A DNA stretch of 7,758 nucleotides from an uncultured Burkholderiales bacterium (lineage in GTDB: Bacteria; Pseudomonadota; Gammaproteobacteria; Burkholderiales; Burkholderiaceae_C): assembly GCA_903926695.1 (NCBI GenBank), contig CAIYKK010000219.1:1-7758 (forward strand), read 5' to 3'. The translations under genes were made by a program, and so were the position numbers. The notes beneath the pieces are model-generated. The model was given only the letters and a program-made list of their open reading frames with translations, searched no databases and had not been told where the DNA came from. How positions within the stretch are numbered: position 1 is the stretch's first letter; each line of letters begins with the position of its first letter. This document shows positions 7,165-7,758 of the stretch, piece by piece.

Positions 7165-7183
7165 TCGAGGGCTGTATTTTTTA
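7165..7183 (-). promoter_or_regulatory. Upstream region of the mutS start, no ribosome-binding site
   Basis: Before ATG 7164 the minus strand reads TAAAAAATACAGCCCTCGA. There is no Shine-Dalgarno. TACAGC (7171-7176) has the same six-base spacing to the ATG as TAGAAT before glnS, but matches the -10 consensus less well. A TTGCCA at 7197-7202 could be a -35 with AAATAC or AATACA, also weak. The A/T run in a GC-rich surrounding is the main hint of a promoter. Confidence 0.3.
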
Positions 7184-7200
7184 CGGGCCGGGATATTGGC

Positions 7201-7238
7201 AAAAAATGCGCCAGTGCAGGCACACAGGCGCATTTTTT
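7201..7238 (-). terminator. Bidirectional hairpin terminator between the Ala/Pro-rich gene and mutS
   Basis: Perfect inverted repeat AAAAAATGCGCC (7201-7212) and GGCGCATTTTTT (7227-7238). Inside the 14-base loop a further GTGC/GCAC pair (7214-7217/7220-7223) can extend the fold. On the minus strand it ends in six T and would terminate the Ala/Pro/Glu-rich gene about 76 bases after its stop. The symmetric A and T tracts make it usable from either side. It also argues against a mutS start at 7233, which would lie within the stem. Confidence 0.85.
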
Positions 7239-7243
7239 GAGTG

Positions 7244-7299
7244 CCGCAAGCTGCGGGCGGGCTGTATGCCGGGACGCATAGCCCGGCGCGCCCGTCCCG
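7244..7299. repeat. Cluster of GC-rich dyads downstream of the Ala/Pro-rich gene
   Basis: Three overlapping potential hairpins occur in succession: CCGCA-AGC-TGCGG at 7244-7256; GGGCT and ATGC pairing with GCAT and AGCCC at 7259-7284, with a two-base bulge; and CGGGACG (7270-7276) with CGTCCCG (7293-7299). The second and third are mutually exclusive. No T tract follows. They sit in the 3' untranslated region of the minus-strand gene, before its terminator; protection of the transcript end or a REP-like element are possible. Confidence 0.4.
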
Positions 7300-7313
7300 T
7301 GCGGGGAGCGGGT

Positions 7314-7758
7314 TTAGAACGGCGCGTCGGTGGCGGCGGCTGGCGCGGTTTCGGACGCGGCTTCTGGCGCTGATTCTGGCGCGGCTTCTGGCGCTGATTC
7401 AGGCGCTGATTCAGGCGCGGCTTCTGGCGCTGATTCAGGCGCGGCGGTGGCGGCGCTGTGCGTGGCTTCAGCCGCTTGCGGGGCTGGCGCTGCTGGCACG
7501 GCTTCGGGGGCAGTTTCGGGCGCTGGTGCTGCTGCGGGCGTGGCCACGGCTACGGGCGCGGCGGCTGGTGCATATGCTGGCGCAGGCGCAAAGCTGGCCT
7601 TGATGATGCGTTTTGCCTTTAGCGTGGGCTTGGCGGCTGGTGCGGCTTCGCTGGCTGGCGCGCTGGCTTCAGCGGCGGGGCTGGCGGCGGTGTCACCGGC
7701 TTGCAGCGCCTGGCGCACGCTGGCTTTGTCGCCCGCGCCCGCAAACTTGCTGTATTTG
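7314..7758 (-). CDS. C-terminal part of an unrecognised Ala/Pro/Glu-rich protein (runs off right edge)
   Basis: The reverse strand is open from the window edge (7757) to TAA at 7314-7316, giving at least 147 residues; the true start lies outside. The visible N-terminal part, [21 protein letters not shown], looks like the end of a folded domain. It is followed by an Ala/Pro/Ser linker, a short basic patch ([13 protein letters not shown]), and then a long Ala/Pro/Glu-rich tail that includes seven four-residue repeats (APES or APEA type) and ends DAPF. Such low-complexity acidic tails are expected to be disordered and occur at the ends of many unrelated betaproteobacterial proteins, including secreted, phasin-like and cell-wall-associated ones. 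I do not recognise the family. A GTG at 7718 could start an ORF but sits in the middle of the apparent domain, with no ribosome-binding site, and is not favoured. Confidence 0.7.
   Translation of the reverse strand, partial: KYSKFAGAGDKASVRQALQAGDTAASPAAEASAPASEAAPAAKPTLKAKRIIKASFAPAPAYAPAAAPVAVATPAAAPAPETAPEAVPAAPAPQAAEATHSAATAAPESAPEAAPESAPESAPEAAPESAPEAASETAPAAATDAPF
7354..7437 (-). repeat. Seven-copy 12-bp tandem repeat in the Ala/Pro/Glu-rich gene
   Basis: Seven 12-base units run head to tail, written on the plus strand as type A (ggcgcggcttct, first copy gacgcggcttct) and type B (ggcgctgattct or ggcgctgattca). The order is A-B-A-B-B-A-B. On the coding strand they specify tetrapeptides of the APES/APEA kind. 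Units are near-identical at the DNA level, so copy number may change without loss of frame. Confidence 0.88.

Noticed and set aside
7165..7233. Upstream in-frame ATG at 7233 as the mutS start
   Set aside because: It would add 23 residues with no similarity to MutS N-termini and begins inside the right arm of the 7201-7238 terminator hairpin; MPQENID at 7164 leads directly into the conserved HTPMMQQY region.
6484..7281. Plus-strand open frame of 265 codons opposite mutS
   Set aside because: It is an antisense shadow across the MutS N-terminal domains and crosses the terminator hairpin.
7354..7437. CRISPR-like array
   Set aside because: Units are contiguous 12-mers without spacers and lie inside a coding frame.

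Overview
The window looks like chromosomal DNA of a GC-rich betaproteobacterium, most likely Burkholderiales and possibly Comamonadaceae. The reasons are a Burkholderiales-type trimeric porin (SSVTVYG start, terminal Phe), a PXPV-repeat exported protein, an Anbu proteasome-like protease, and Ala/Pro-rich GC-biased coding. No insertion sequence, phage, tRNA, rRNA or CRISPR was seen.

Layout. Positions 1-720 (minus) hold the N-terminal 240 codons of glutaminyl-tRNA synthetase, running off the left edge. Divergent from it, 854-1297 (plus) encodes a small secreted protein with VQPAPVF heptads, closed by a strong hairpin terminator (1316-1345). After a non-coding region comes a general porin (1645-2694, plus), then uppP/bacA undecaprenyl-diphosphatase with a GTG start (2779-3612, plus). 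Converging on uppP are two minus-strand genes: an Anbu-type peptidase (3662-4489) and, 50 bases upstream of it, mutS (4540-7164). A near-perfect A-tract/T-tract hairpin (7201-7238) separates mutS from the 3' end of an unrecognised Ala/Pro/Glu-rich protein (7314-7758, minus), which runs off the right edge and carries a 12-bp tandem repeat.

The most notable point is that mutS is broken by one in-frame TAA (5071-5073, codon 698). The stop lies between Walker A and Walker B. The frame, catalytic motifs and C-terminus are intact after it. A strain truly carrying this would make a MutS without a complete ATPase and should be a mutator. A sequencing or assembly error is the main alternative. TAA is the normal terminator of three other genes here, so the stop is not explained by a changed genetic code.

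Functionally the window is a mix of housekeeping genes (glnS, mutS), envelope genes (porin, uppP, PXPV protein) and a stress-linked protease (Anbu). It is not a single pathway. I found no convincing new multi-gene system. The items worth a second look are the mutS nonsense codon, anbu beside mutS instead of its usual partner genes, the apparent leaderless glnS start, and the repeat-bearing proteins.
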